The position numbers and the translations under genes are program-made. Of a DNA stretch of 64,000 nt, positions 24,980 through 34,057 are shown in pieces. The notes under the pieces were generated by a model, which searched no databases, was not told the origin of the DNA, and worked only from the letters and a program-made list of their open reading frames with translations. The stretch covers positions 1 to 64,000 of the forward strand of contig CALXKU010000002.1 of NCBI GenBank assembly GCA_944389025.1, written 5' to 3'. The stretch's first letter is position 1, and each line of letters begins with the position of its first letter. The stretch comes from an uncultured Spirochaetaceae bacterium. GTDB lineage: Bacteria; Spirochaetota; Spirochaetia; Sphaerochaetales; Sphaerochaetaceae.

Positions 24980-27498
24980 CGTACGAAATACCTCCTGCGG
25001 CATATCCCCCTTGCCTGACAGTTCTGACACTTTGCAGCACTGTTAACTCCGTGAAAATCACCACCGGCAATCGAATCCGCAACTGCTGAGACAAGAGTCT
25101 CAAGCTCGTCCTCTTCCATGAATTTCACAGGACGCTTCACTTTACCATCCTTTATTGTGGCATAGCTTGCCTGAGTGACAGTCTTACCTTTATCCTTTTC
25201 ATAAAGCATTCTGTATATATCGAACTGAACGCTGTCTTTCGGGACATATGAGGTTTTGAAATCTATCATCTCGACGCTCTCTCCATGATTTATAACGCAA
25301 TCAAGAAAACCGACAAAAGCGAGGCCTGCAATCTCACCTTTCACATCTTCCTCGAGACAGAACGATGTACCCTTTTCAAGGAGTGTGCTTATAAGGAGAA
25401 TCAGGCTATCCCTGTATTTGGAATATACATAATCTCTCATCTCATCTGAAAGTGCGATAACATCACTGCTCAGACCTCTTACGTCCAAATTCCGGTCAAG
25501 GCTTTTCCTCTTCTGCCATAGATCCAGGACAAGGTTGAGATACTTATCTACCATTTCCTCGACATCCCCACCCCCTTTCTTGAAATAAAGCTCAATCACC
25601 TTATGCAGTCTGGAACCTATCTCTAAAGCCGGATATGAATCTATCTCATAGGATCGAGAATCGGAGATTCTGAATATGCTATCAGAGGCATACAGGAACG
25701 GACAACGGGAATACTTATCAATCTGAGAGGACGAGAACATATGCCTGCTCTTGTCATATTCAGGCCAAGTAACACGCAACGATCCCGCCATATCTTCTGA
25801 ATCATGCTTCACGCTAAGAGAGCCATCAATCGAATTAAGATGCCCCAACTTCTGCAAGGGATAAAGATCATAATCAATTGATTTCTCTTTCAATATAATA
25901 TGCTCGTCTGTATATGAATCGGGAAGGAACTCTGCCTTCAAAACATTCTCAAACAATGTCAAAGGAAGCGTATAGCCATTATACGTCGATGTTGAGGAAC
26001 TGAAGCGCGCATCATCCGAGAGTGCTAAATACGAGGCCAAAAGATTCTCTGTTATATCGGTCTCACTTCTTTCCTTCACCAGCTCATAATCCGAAAGATA
26101 GGAGCTTCCCCTCTTGATTTTTCTTGCCTCGTCCTCATTGAGCGTAATCACGAAATGATGAGGGACATATACCCCGGTTGCCTCCGAAAGCGGATAGATC
26201 CTGACTCCGTCTTTACCACCCTGCGGCACATAGATGACGGACTCAGCATATCTAAGGAAAAGTGAAAAGAGGGGCACTTGTCCATTGAGGAGACCAAGAC
26301 GCCTGAATTCCTGTACCTTTTCAGAGAATGCCATAAGCAATCTCATAAGAAATGAAAGTACTCTTTCATCCTCTTCATCATCTTCAAACTGCCTAGGGGC
26401 AAGCAGTTTCTCAAAGAGGCTTTTAACCTGGTTTATGAGGTAAGCAGGATCTGATGTACTGGAGATGCCATCAACATAATGGGAAAGATCATGATAGATG
26501 CCTCCCTTATCGGCATACCTGTACCTGTCAGCCTTATCGCGGCGTGAGATTCCCATAGAGATCGCATTGAGAATGAAACGCTCCGCATTCCCCCTGTCTC
26601 GCAAAGGGAATGAAGCATTCAAAAGAAGTTTCTTAAGGCTCTCGATATCATATGATGAGGAGTGAATCTCATCGATTAAAGAAAAAATTTGGCCAGCAGG
26701 ATATGAGAGAGGGCTCTTTCCCAACATGAATGAGAGAGGGATATCAAGAAGGTACGACTCACGCTCGAAATACGGACGAAGCCTCTCATAACCTGCAGTG
26801 CTGATTGCAATCTCATCCAGTCCCACACCGCTTTTCACAAGCTCCTTTATCTGGAGAAAGACATTGCGGATCTCCTGCTTCTCGTTCTCATAGAGTGTAA
26901 GAGAGCCAAGGTGAGAACAATCTACATCAAGAGTCAGTATGTTCCTTTTATCCTTTATACGCATCAAAAGCGTAGTCATCTCAATCGAGGAAGATGGCAT
27001 TACCAAGATATAAGGTTCACAGAGACTGTTGTCCAGAGAGGAAATGAAAGAAGGCTCATAATATCCAGCTTCTCTCAGAAAACTGTCATATTCCGCCTTA
27101 AGAAAGGCAACATCCTTCTCAAGACCGGCATTGAGAGCCTCCTCATCCTCAAGGCCTGGCAATGCTGATGCTATGTAATATACCATGCGATCAAGTATTT
27201 CAGGATGACTCCTATCGGGAATGAAATAGCTAAGCTTTTCCGAATGGCTATCAATCAAATGTCTTGAGAATAGCAACCTAGTAAGGCTGTCAACAGGACG
27301 AAGAACTCCATCCCTTGCAAAAAGTATGGCAAGAAAGCGGTCGAAAGCCATCACGGAAGAGAAAGAGACAGGTTTTCCCCTGTTTTGCACATAGCTATGC
27401 ATGAGAGATCTCGCCGCCTGCTCTGTCGGAAGAACAAGCTTCTTTTTCTCATCAATCAGATCAAAGAGTTTCTCATAGAATCGGACCATACTATTCAT
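24976..27498 (-). CDS. addB: AddB-like PD-(D/E)XK nuclease subunit
   Basis: Partner of AddA in break resection. About 840 residues. The N-terminal region (LVLPTEQAARSLMHSYV) sits where AddB of Bacillus has a Walker A, but lacks the GxxxxGKT motif, so this is the non-ATPase RexB-like form. The C-terminal nuclease has SRCPFLYAS, EIGSRLHKVIEL and VEMIDFKTSYVP. Three terminal cysteines (CQNCQARGIC) plus the earlier one form the iron-sulfur cluster typical of AddB nucleases. The start is uncertain. ATGs at 27498 and 27489 and a GTG at 27534 are possible, none with a good ribosome binding site. Confidence 0.85.
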   Translation of the reverse strand: MNSMVRFYEKLFDLIDEKKKLVLPTEQAARSLMHSYVQNRGKPVSFSSVMAFDRFLAILFARDGVLRPVDSLTRLLFSRHLIDSHSEKLSYFIPDRSHPEILDRMVYYIASALPGLEDEEALNAGLEKDVAFLKAEYDSFLREAGYYEPSFISSLDNSLCEPYILVMPSSSIEMTTLLMRIKDKRNILTLDVDCSHLGSLTLYENEKQEIRNVFLQIKELVKSGVGLDEIAISTAGYERLRPYFERESYLLDIPLSFMLGKSPLSYPAGQIFSLIDEIHSSSYDIESLKKLLLNASFPLRDRGNAERFILNAISMGISRRDKADRYRYADKGGIYHDLSHYVDGISSTSDPAYLINQVKSLFEKLLAPRQFEDDEEDERVLSFLMRLLMAFSEKVQEFRRLGLLNGQVPLFSLFLRYAESVIYVPQGGKDGVRIYPLSEATGVYVPHHFVITLNEDEARKIKRGSSYLSDYELVKERSETDITENLLASYLALSDDARFSSSTSTYNGYTLPLTLFENVLKAEFLPDSYTDEHIILKEKSIDYDLYPLQKLGHLNSIDGSLSVKHDSEDMAGSLRVTWPEYDKSRHMFSSSQIDKYSRCPFLYASDSIFRISDSRSYEIDSYPALEIGSRLHKVIELYFKKGGGDVEEMVDKYLNLVLDLWQKRKSLDRNLDVRGLSSDVIALSDEMRDYVYSKYRDSLILLISTLLEKGTSFCLEEDVKGEIAGLAFVGFLDCVINHGESVEMIDFKTSYVPKDSVQFDIYRMLYEKDKGKTVTQASYATIKDGKVKRPVKFMEEDELETLVSAVADSIAGGDFHGVNSAAKCQNCQARGICRRRYFVR

Positions 27499-27559
27499 AT
27501 AGCACAAAACTGGCTTTACTTCCTTAAAAAACACCTTTGTGTAAGTTTTTCAGTTTTAA

Positions 27560-27577
27560 TGCTATTCTATAAAATCA
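27560..27577 (+). promoter_or_regulatory. extended -10 promoter adjoining the CPBP start codon
   Basis: TGC followed by TATTCT (27563-27568), eight bases before the ATG at 27577. No Shine-Dalgarno sequence is present. Confidence 0.5.
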
Positions 27578-28395
27578 TGGAAAGAGTAAAAAACGCGTAC
27601 TATCCAGTTCTTCTGATTATCACGTTCATGATGGCGCTACTCGTGCTCCCTGTCATGCTCTTGCTCTTATTCCCGGATGCAGAAGGCAATCTGCTATACC
27701 TGAGAATGATGGCGAGTTACCCTGTCACGCTTGCCATTCTTTCCCAAACGATGAGGAAGATGAGAGGGGAGAGAATATCGGATCTTACAGGTAAAATAGA
27801 GCCTAGGCTTTTCATCATTATCACAATATTCATATTCGCAATTTCATCCCTCCGATCGATTATCGATGGCAAGGTGCAGCCAAGCGGGGGAAACGCAGCC
27901 AACATCTTAATCTCTTTAATAATAAGTCTTCTATTCATACCTGCGCAGTGCCTTATCGAGGAGCTGATATTCCGCATCATCCCCCAGAAAATCGCCCTAA
28001 GAAATTCTTTTAACAGCACAACTCTTGAGAAAGTAGCTGTAACGGCGATATCATCGGCAGTATTTTCATTCCTTCATCTTGGAAACAGCGAAGCTCTCTT
28101 GATGGGTAGCCACTGGGCGTCATTCATCTATTTTTTCCTCTCAGGGGCGTTTCTTTTCACTCTGACATTCATAGAGAAGGGCTACACATCCGCAATAGCC
28201 TATCATACGGCAAACAATCTCTTTATTGCGGTGGTAATAAACATAAAGGATGCGGCGACCATACCATCCTACCCATTTTTCTTCTCAGAACGTAACCTGG
28301 CCCCGGCTGAGACGATTACTTCTTTAGTATTAACCATGCTGATGGTGTCAGCCATAGTCATGGCATATAAGAAAAGGCAATTAAGGAGAGCATGA
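27577..28395 (+). CDS. CPBP-family intramembrane metalloprotease
   Basis: A 272-residue polytopic membrane protein of the CAAX-protease/bacteriocin-processing (Abi) family. Eight or so hydrophobic helices carry the three motif groups: EELIFR, FSFLHLG and HTANN, the expected metal/catalytic residues. Targets in bacteria are mostly unknown. The open frame extends upstream to 27385, but the ATG at 27577 is chosen because the upstream part lies over addB, is not family-like, and an extended -10 box lies eight bases before this ATG. It overlaps the nuclease gene by four bases. Confidence 0.88.
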   Translation: MERVKNAYYPVLLIITFMMALLVLPVMLLLLFPDAEGNLLYLRMMASYPVTLAILSQTMRKMRGERISDLTGKIEPRLFIIITIFIFAISSLRSIIDGKVQPSGGNAANILISLIISLLFIPAQCLIEELIFRIIPQKIALRNSFNSTTLEKVAVTAISSAVFSFLHLGNSEALLMGSHWASFIYFFLSGAFLFTLTFIEKGYTSAIAYHTANNLFIAVVINIKDAATIPSYPFFFSERNLAPAETITSLVLTMLMVSAIVMAYKKRQLRRA

Positions 28396-29393
28396 TGGCA
28401 AAAAAGACGGGAAAGAAAAAAAAGCGGATCCTGAGAAAAATCATAATATTGCTTCTGATCGTAGTCTTCCTGTTCCTGGTAATGTGTTTCGTCACCAGAG
28501 GTGCAGAAGGAAACGGGATAACGGCAGAGGCTGGTATTGAGAATCTTGAACTGCCAGAGCCGATTGATGGGGAGCAGATAATCAGGCACACCGGTTACAC
28601 ACTCTCATACAATGAGCAAGCAGAACAGCCAAGTTATGTCGCATACGAGCTGACACGTGCTGAAGTGCTTAATCAGAACGTTGAAAGGGATGATGATTTC
28701 CGTGCTGACCCGATGGTAAAAACAGGCTCTGCAGAGCTGAATGATTACCGCGGATCCGGATATGACAGGGGACATATGGCACCTGCGGCCGATTTCAGAT
28801 GGTCAGCAGAAGCGATGAGCGATACGTTCTATCTATCCAACATGAGTCCGCAATACCCGTCATTCAATCGCGGCATATGGGCGGATCTGGAGGCGGCAGT
28901 CAGGGTGATGGCATATGAGAATGAGAGCATATATGTAGTCACAGGACCGGTCCTGACGGATGGACCTTATGAGACCATAGGTGAAAACGAGGTCGCCATT
29001 CCCAAAGAATACTACAAAGTAATACTCGACTACACTGAACCGGATATCAAAGCTATCGGATTCCTGCTTCCGAACGAAGGATCTTCAAAGAGTCTTGAAA
29101 GCTTTGCAACTACCGTAAACGAGGTCGAGGAACGCACAGGAATCGATTTCTATCCATCACTTCCGGATGAGCAGGAAGAACTCATAGAGGGCACTCTGGA
29201 TCTATCCCGCTGGTCATTCAGGACAAGCCTACCAGAGGGGGCATATGATGAGGATGTGGAGGAGATAACGTATGTCTCAGACCCAAAAGACAGGATAATC
29301 GAGGAAATCTATTCCATCTTCAATGAAATCAAGAGCCTTGTATTCGAATACACGGGAACAGAAGAGATTGCAAGGAAAATCGGACTACTATGA
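28392..29393 (+). CDS. membrane-anchored DNA/RNA non-specific endonuclease
   Basis: A NUC1/NucA-type (beta-beta-alpha metal) nuclease of 333 residues. A lysine-rich start (KKTGKKKKRILRK) and one hydrophobic segment (about 18-37) form an uncleaved signal anchor, so the catalytic domain is outside the inner membrane. The active-site motif DRGHMAPAADF near residue 120 supplies the catalytic His, and LSNMSPQYPSFNRGIWADLE supplies the metal-ligand Asn. It likely degrades extracellular nucleic acids for nutrition or biofilm turnover. The next ATG, at 28395, is equally possible. It is coupled to the CPBP protease gene. Confidence 0.88.
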   Translation: MMAKKTGKKKKRILRKIIILLLIVVFLFLVMCFVTRGAEGNGITAEAGIENLELPEPIDGEQIIRHTGYTLSYNEQAEQPSYVAYELTRAEVLNQNVERDDDFRADPMVKTGSAELNDYRGSGYDRGHMAPAADFRWSAEAMSDTFYLSNMSPQYPSFNRGIWADLEAAVRVMAYENESIYVVTGPVLTDGPYETIGENEVAIPKEYYKVILDYTEPDIKAIGFLLPNEGSSKSLESFATTVNEVEERTGIDFYPSLPDEQEELIEGTLDLSRWSFRTSLPEGAYDEDVEEITYVSDPKDRIIEEIYSIFNEIKSLVFEYTGTEEIARKIGLL

Positions 29394-29402
29394 AAAAGAA
29401 AA

Positions 29403-29434
29403 GCCTCAGGAGCATGCTCTCTGAGGTCTTTTTA
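29403..29434 (+). terminator. terminator of the CPBP-nuclease operon
   Basis: Stem CCTCAGGAGC/GCTCTCTGAGG followed by TCTTTTTATT, between the nuclease stop and the opposing tRNA-Leu. Confidence 0.7.
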
Positions 29435-29519
29435 TTGCCCAAGACAAGACTCGAACTTGCACAGCCTTGCAGCCATTAATACCTGAAACTAACGCGTCTA
29501 CCATTCCGCCACTTGGGCA
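29435..29519 (-). tRNA. tRNA-Leu (anticodon CAG)
   Basis: 85-nt class II tRNA: acceptor TGCCCAA/TTGGGCA, D-arm GTGGCGGAATGGTAGACGC, anticodon loop TTCAGGT (CAG), long variable arm, T-loop TTCGAGT. CCA is not encoded. Confidence 0.94.
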
Positions 29520-29601
29520 AATCAAGATGTTACCCGTATAGCTTACAACAAATTTCAACTCCGTGTAAAGTTTCTTACGGTAAAAAAGAGCTCTCTTCTC
29601 C

Positions 29602-29630
29602 TTGCCAATGAAACAAAGAAAGGGTACTTT
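29602..29630 (+). promoter_or_regulatory. promoter of the ymdB-lpt-rpoN operon
   Basis: TTGCCA (29602-29607), 17-nt spacer, TACTTT (29625-29630), seven bases before the ATG at 29638. Confidence 0.55.
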
Positions 29631-29637
29631 ATTCTGT

Positions 29638-30450
29638 ATGATAAACGTGCTTTTTCTAGGTGAGATAGTCGGTAGAGCGGGCATTCAGGCCCTTAAGAAC
29701 GGACTTGCCGCCATTAAAGAGAGATATGAGGTGGACTACACCATAATAAATGCCGAAGGAATGACGAATGGTTATGGAATCGGCAAGATGCACTCACTTC
29801 AGCTAGGTAAGCTCGGGATAGACCTCTCAACCGGAGGGGAAAAGCTTTTCTATAAGATAGACATGGTGGAACACATAAAGAAGGCATCTTACATGCTCAG
29901 ACCTTATAACATGCCACCGGACTGTCCCGGACGTGGATACAGGATTGTTACTATCAAAGAGAGGAAATTCCTTATTGCAAATCTAATAGGTAATGCGGAT
30001 TTCTCAAGACTGAGTGCACAGAACGCGTTTTTAAGTGCGGAAAATCTCAGGAAAAAAGCTGAGGAGGAAGGCGCCGTTCTAATCATATACTTCCATGCGG
30101 CAACAACCGCTGAGAAGAATACCATGCTATGCTTTCTGGATGGAAAGGCCGCTGTTGTCGCAGGAACACATACGAAAGTACTCACAGCTGATGCGCGGGT
30201 AACGGCAAACGGAACAGCGTACATAACGGACACAGGAAGGGTCGGCTCTGCAATGAGTGTCGGAGGATTCGAGCCTGAAACTGAGATCAAAAAGATGAAG
30301 GGGGCAATCCCGATCAGAAGCAGGGAAGCCTGGCTAGACGGAAGAATAGAGGGCCTTCTCGTCAGGATTGATGAAAAGAGCGGGAAAGCCGTAGAGGCAG
30401 TCACACTAAACGAACCCGTAAAGATAAGCAGACCGGAGGAAAAAGCTTGA
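29638..30450 (+). CDS. YmdB-family (TIGR00282) phosphoesterase homologue with altered metal site
   Basis: Family members are cytosolic metallophosphodiesterases; Bacillus YmdB cleaves cyclic nucleotides and affects biofilm. This 270-residue protein keeps the family frame: FLGEIVGRAG, RPYNMPPDCPGRGY, FHAATTAEK and GTHTKVLTAD. Of the seven usual metal ligands, only Glu40, His153 and His178 remain. Asp8 aligns with Glu9, Asn40 with Gly41, Asn67 with Gly67 and His177 with Lys180. Catalysis is therefore doubtful or different. It is the first gene of the operon leading to lptCAB and rpoN. The start at 29638 is leaderless-like; a longer in-frame reading to 29602 is rejected because it spans the -35 box. 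Confidence 0.82.
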   Translation: MINVLFLGEIVGRAGIQALKNGLAAIKERYEVDYTIINAEGMTNGYGIGKMHSLQLGKLGIDLSTGGEKLFYKIDMVEHIKKASYMLRPYNMPPDCPGRGYRIVTIKERKFLIANLIGNADFSRLSAQNAFLSAENLRKKAEEEGAVLIIYFHAATTAEKNTMLCFLDGKAAVVAGTHTKVLTADARVTANGTAYITDTGRVGSAMSVGGFEPETEIKKMKGAIPIRSREAWLDGRIEGLLVRIDEKSGKAVEAVTLNEPVKISRPEEKA

Positions 30451-30842
30451 AAAAAGAGGTTACCGTACTGGAAAAAGGAGACGGAAAGATATATGTCGGA
30501 TGTGACAGAAACCAGTGCGAAGGGTGCAAGGGCAGTGTTTTCTGCCAAAGAAAAGATACTAAGATAGAAATCAAGGATGATGGCTCCACGCCCGTTGAAA
30601 TCGGAGAGAGGGTGGTGCTTGATCTTCCAAGTGGAAAAACTGTCTTTTCCGTATTCATGTCATTGGGATTTCCTCTCCTCATGTTCCCCCTTTTCTATTT
30701 TCTTGGAACACTGCTTACAGGAAGCGAGGTTAAGCTGTTTTTCATAGGTATCGCCGGAGTCGCCATCGGTTTTGCGATATCGGCCCTCTTCTTCCATTTC
30801 AGGAAAGGAGAATATGAGCCAAAGCTCATAGGAAAAAGTTGA
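30447..30842 (+). CDS. RseC/MucC-like SoxR-reducing-system protein
   Basis: A 131-residue inner-membrane protein. The N-terminal cysteine set C-x4-C-x2-C-x5-C (CDRNQCEGCKGSVFC) is typical of RseC-type proteins that accompany Rnf complexes or redox sensing. Two hydrophobic segments follow (about 67-87 and 92-113). Function here is unknown. It starts at TTG with GGAGGA six bases upstream, in a TTGA overlap with the ymdB-like stop, and ends in another TTGA overlap with lptC. Confidence 0.8.
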   Translation: MKKEVTVLEKGDGKIYVGCDRNQCEGCKGSVFCQRKDTKIEIKDDGSTPVEIGERVVLDLPSGKTVFSVFMSLGFPLLMFPLFYFLGTLLTGSEVKLFFIGIAGVAIGFAISALFFHFRKGEYEPKLIGKS

Positions 30843-31369
30843 GAAAAAATCTTATTTTACTTTTGATGTCACTAACGCTTATCATCTCATGTTCCGTCTC
30901 CCAGCCAAAGGGTGAAGAGTCATCTGAAACCAGGCTGGCCGACATGGTGCTTACAGACGGAAGATTCACACTATACCAGAAAGATGAGAGGCCTATAGTG
31001 TTCACAGCATCAAGAGCTTCATTCTACGCTGCGGATAATAGTGCAGAGATAGATGAGATTGCATTCTCACAACGTGACGAGGACGGTGAGCTGACCCTCG
31101 AGGGAAGTGCCGATTACGGAGAGCTGAATACGGAAGATAAAAGGCTGATGCTTAAAGGTAACGTGAGACTGGAGAGCATGGAAAACGGCATGCTTATAAT
31201 CTCTGAAGGCCCGCTGTTCTTCGATGCGGAAAGCCAGGAGATCGAGACCGAAGCACCATCTTTCGTATCAAGCAGCGACGGAGAGTTTTCCAGCTCTGGT
31301 TTCTATGGTAATCTCTTGAATGAGGAGTATTCCTTCTCGTCTTTAAACTCCGGGAGGATCCTGATTTGA
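30839..31369 (+). CDS. lptC: LptC-like lipopolysaccharide export lipoprotein
   Basis: 176 residues. The N-terminal signal has a lipobox (LIISC, Cys18), so the protein is probably lipid-anchored in place of the single helix of enterobacterial LptC. The rest is beta-jellyroll-like with repeats such as RASFYAADNSAEIDEI and KGNVRLESMENGMLI. LptC sits on the LptB2FG exporter and hands LPS to LptA. Assignment rests on fold-like pattern and on position directly before lptA and lptB. TTG start overlapping the previous stop. Confidence 0.78.
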   Translation: MRKNLILLLMSLTLIISCSVSQPKGEESSETRLADMVLTDGRFTLYQKDERPIVFTASRASFYAADNSAEIDEIAFSQRDEDGELTLEGSADYGELNTEDKRLMLKGNVRLESMENGMLIISEGPLFFDAESQEIETEAPSFVSSSDGEFSSSGFYGNLLNEEYSFSSLNSGRILI

Positions 31370-31989
31370 AAAAGGTACTGGCAGCAATCATCCTTTGCTC
31401 TGCATTCATCTTTTCCATTAATGCGGATGAGATAACATTCTCCGCGGCTGAGAGCCAGGTAAGGCTGAAAGACGGGATGGAGAGCGTTGTTCTTGCAGGA
31501 GAGGCCTGTGTCGAGACAGGATCCATCACGATAAGGGCCGATGAGATAAATCTTTCCGGAAAGGATTGGGGCATAATAGAATGCACCGGTAGCGTAAGCA
31601 TAGTCGATTCGGAGAGAAATCTCTCGATAATCACAAGCCTCCTCTGGTATGACAGGATTAATGAAAGACTGCTTATCGCATCTTATTTCGAGATCGAAGA
31701 CAGGGAAAACGGAATGAGCGCATCAGCAAATCATCTGGAATATGACATGGCAGAGGAAAGGCTCAAACTGAAAGCCCAAGTCCGATTCAGCAAGATAAAC
31801 GGTGATGATGTGATAACGGGAAAGAGCGAGTCGTTCACATATGACAGGGAGAACGAACTCATCACACTACAGGGCAGATGCAGCGTAATCTACAAAGGTG
31901 ACAGCTACGAGGCGGAGCAGATAACGCTCGACATGGAAAATGACAGCATAAGCCTTAGTTCCGCGATAAGGGGGACCATAAATGGCTGA
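31366..31989 (+). CDS. lptA: LptA-like periplasmic LPS transport protein
   Basis: 207 residues with a cleavable signal (MKKVLAAIILCSAFIFSINA). After it come repeating OstA/LptA beta-strand units: ITIRADEINLSGKDWGII, MSASANHLEYDMAEERLKL, GKSESFTYDRENELITLQG. LptA polymers form the bridge carrying lipopolysaccharide across the periplasm. It starts at TTG, eight bases after GGGAGGA, in a TTGA overlap with lptC, and overlaps lptB by eight bases. Its presence implies a lipopolysaccharide-like glycolipid in the outer membrane. Confidence 0.85.
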   Translation: MKKVLAAIILCSAFIFSINADEITFSAAESQVRLKDGMESVVLAGEACVETGSITIRADEINLSGKDWGIIECTGSVSIVDSERNLSIITSLLWYDRINERLLIASYFEIEDRENGMSASANHLEYDMAEERLKLKAQVRFSKINGDDVITGKSESFTYDRENELITLQGRCSVIYKGDSYEAEQITLDMENDSISLSSAIRGTING

Positions 31990-32707
31990 CAGGCTCGAGT
32001 GCATAGCTCTTTCCAAGTACTATGGGAAGAAACATGTCGTGAAGGACGTCACGTTCTCCATGGAAAGCGGGGAGATCACGGGACTCCTTGGCCCAAACGG
32101 CGCAGGAAAGACCACATCCTTCTACATGATAGTCGGCTTCATAAAGGCAAACGGGGGAAAGATTCTTCTCAGCGGAGAGGATATCACACACCTTGCGATG
32201 CATGAGCGCAGCAGGAAGGGGCTTGCATACCTTCCACAGGAGGCAAGCATATTTCGAAAACTCACTGTGGAAGACAACATCCGCCTGATACTCGAGGCTC
32301 AGAAAATAAGCAAAGAGGAAAGAAAGAGAAGGCTTGAGGATCTTCTCTACCGTTTCGGTATCGAGCGGGTGAGAAAACAGTATGGATATACCCTGTCGGG
32401 CGGAGAGAGGAGAAGGACCGAGATAGCAAGAGCACTGGCAACCAGTCCCAAGTTCCTGTTGCTGGATGAGCCCTTCGCAGGAATCGATCCGAAAGCCGTG
32501 TATGAGATAAAACAGATTATCAGGCAACTCTCTTCGGACGGTATAGGGATCCTGCTGACCGACCATAATGTAAGAGACACCCTCGAGATAACACATAGTG
32601 CGCACATAATTTCAGACGGTTCAATAATAGTCTCGGGAACACGCGAGGAACTTATCGGTAACGAGATGGCAAGAGAAATCTATTTCGGAACGACCTTCGA
32701 GGATTGA
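31982..32707 (+). CDS. lptB: LPS export ABC ATPase LptB
   Basis: Cytosolic ATPase that drives lipopolysaccharide extraction with LptF/LptG, which are not in this window. 241 residues, standard length. Walker A GPNGAGKTTSFYMIVG, Q-loop LPQEASIFRKLTVEDN, signature LSGGERRRTEIARAL, Walker B LLLDEPFAGIDP and switch TDHNVRDTLEI are all characteristic of LptB rather than other ABC ATPases. Three bases separate it from rpoN. Confidence 0.96.
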   Translation: MADRLECIALSKYYGKKHVVKDVTFSMESGEITGLLGPNGAGKTTSFYMIVGFIKANGGKILLSGEDITHLAMHERSRKGLAYLPQEASIFRKLTVEDNIRLILEAQKISKEERKRRLEDLLYRFGIERVRKQYGYTLSGGERRRTEIARALATSPKFLLLDEPFAGIDPKAVYEIKQIIRQLSSDGIGILLTDHNVRDTLEITHSAHIISDGSIIVSGTREELIGNEMAREIYFGTTFED

Positions 32708-32710
32708 AGC

Positions 32711-34057
32711 ATGGACAATACCCTCTCCCTCACGCTCAAACAGCAGCTTAAGCTTTCACAGATGCAGATACAGAAACTGGAAATGCTTGGCCTGAGCTAC
32801 GATGAGCTTGAAGCTGCGATAAGAAAAGAAGAAGAGAGCAATCCGTTTCTCGATGTGAAAGCTGGAAGATATTCCGCAGAGAGCACATGGAGGCCGATCG
32901 ACTCATCGCTGGACTATCTTTCAAACTCTGATGAGGATGAGAAAGCAGGCTGGATGGAACGTGCCATCAGCAGCAAGGAAAGCCTCTATGACCATCTGAG
33001 AATGCAGATAGAAACACTGAAACTTAGCGAAAAAGAGAGGCAGGCAGCACTGATTATTGCCTCCTCCCTAGACGGGAAGGGATTCCTCCCCACCTCGCTT
33101 GACAACATACTCCCAAGTGGGTTCGACGATGTGAAGGAAAGTGCTCTCAAAGCAGTGCAGTCGCTCGATCCTGCAGGAGTCGGGGCATCTGATTACAGGG
33201 AAAGCCTCAAAATACAGTTAAAAGGTCTTGGCCTTCAGAAAGAGGATGAGAGACACATTTCTGAGATGATAGACAACCTCGATCTGATAAAAGGTGGAAG
33301 GACTGATATCATATCAAAGAAACTTGGAATAGATGAGGAGGAGGCCACACTTCTTATAGATGTACTGAAAACACTGACGCCTTATCCCGGAGAGAAGTAC
33401 AACACGGACTACGAGAGCTACATACACCCCGATATCGCAATCAGGAAGAACACATCAGGAGAACTCGAAATCATCGATTATGGTGATAACCTTCCAGACG
33501 TATCACTGAATGCGGAATATGTGAATCTGGAAGATGAGATGAGAAAGGACAGGAAGAAGAACAGGGAAGCAATCTCGTTTTTAAAAACCAACAGGGACAA
33601 GGCGGAAGCAATAATAGATTCGATAAAGCTGAGAACGACAAACCTTCATAAGATTGCAATCTATCTGGTGAACAAGCAGAGAGAATTCTTCGACAAGGGG
33701 ATAAGCCACCTTCTTCCTGACTCGCAGCAGAACATGGCATCATATCTCGATCTCAGCGCATCAACGGTATCAAGGTTATGTGCGAAAAAGTACATAGAGA
33801 CCGACTGGGGAACATTCCCCATAAGCTTCTTCTTCTCATCCACCCGCGGTTTTTTAAAGGATGATAAGGAAGAGGCCAGCAAGAACGCAATAAAAGCCCG
33901 GATAAAAGAACTCCTGGAGAACTGGGAAGGAGCAAAGGCCCCTTCGGACCAGAAAATCTCCGATGCACTTGCAAAAGAGGGTATAAAGGTGGCAAGACGG
34001 ACGGTAGCGAAATACCGTGCGGAGCTTGCCATCGAATCCTCATACAACAGGAACTAA
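32711..34057 (+). CDS. rpoN: RNA polymerase sigma-54 factor
   Basis: Directs RNA polymerase to -24/-12 promoters with enhancer-binding AAA+ activators. 448 residues. The Gln/Leu-rich N-terminal region I (LSLTLKQQLKLSQMQIQKLEML), a core-binding middle region, a helix-turn-helix (MASYLDLSASTVSRLCAKKY) and the C-terminal RpoN box ARRTVAKYR are all present. The lptB-rpoN order is common in bacteria. No enhancer-binding activator is encoded in this window. The stop codon overlaps the stop of the convergent LUD gene. Confidence 0.96.
   Translation: MDNTLSLTLKQQLKLSQMQIQKLEMLGLSYDELEAAIRKEEESNPFLDVKAGRYSAESTWRPIDSSLDYLSNSDEDEKAGWMERAISSKESLYDHLRMQIETLKLSEKERQAALIIASSLDGKGFLPTSLDNILPSGFDDVKESALKAVQSLDPAGVGASDYRESLKIQLKGLGLQKEDERHISEMIDNLDLIKGGRTDIISKKLGIDEEEATLLIDVLKTLTPYPGEKYNTDYESYIHPDIAIRKNTSGELEIIDYGDNLPDVSLNAEYVNLEDEMRKDRKKNREAISFLKTNRDKAEAIIDSIKLRTTNLHKIAIYLVNKQREFFDKGISHLLPDSQQNMASYLDLSASTVSRLCAKKYIETDWGTFPISFFFSSTRGFLKDDKEEASKNAIKARIKELLENWEGAKAPSDQKISDALAKEGIKVARRTVAKYRAELAIESSYNRN

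Noticed and set aside
32711-34057. Sigma-54 promoters near rpoN and hpf
   Set aside because: I looked for the GG-N10-GC pattern upstream of nearby genes and found no convincing match.
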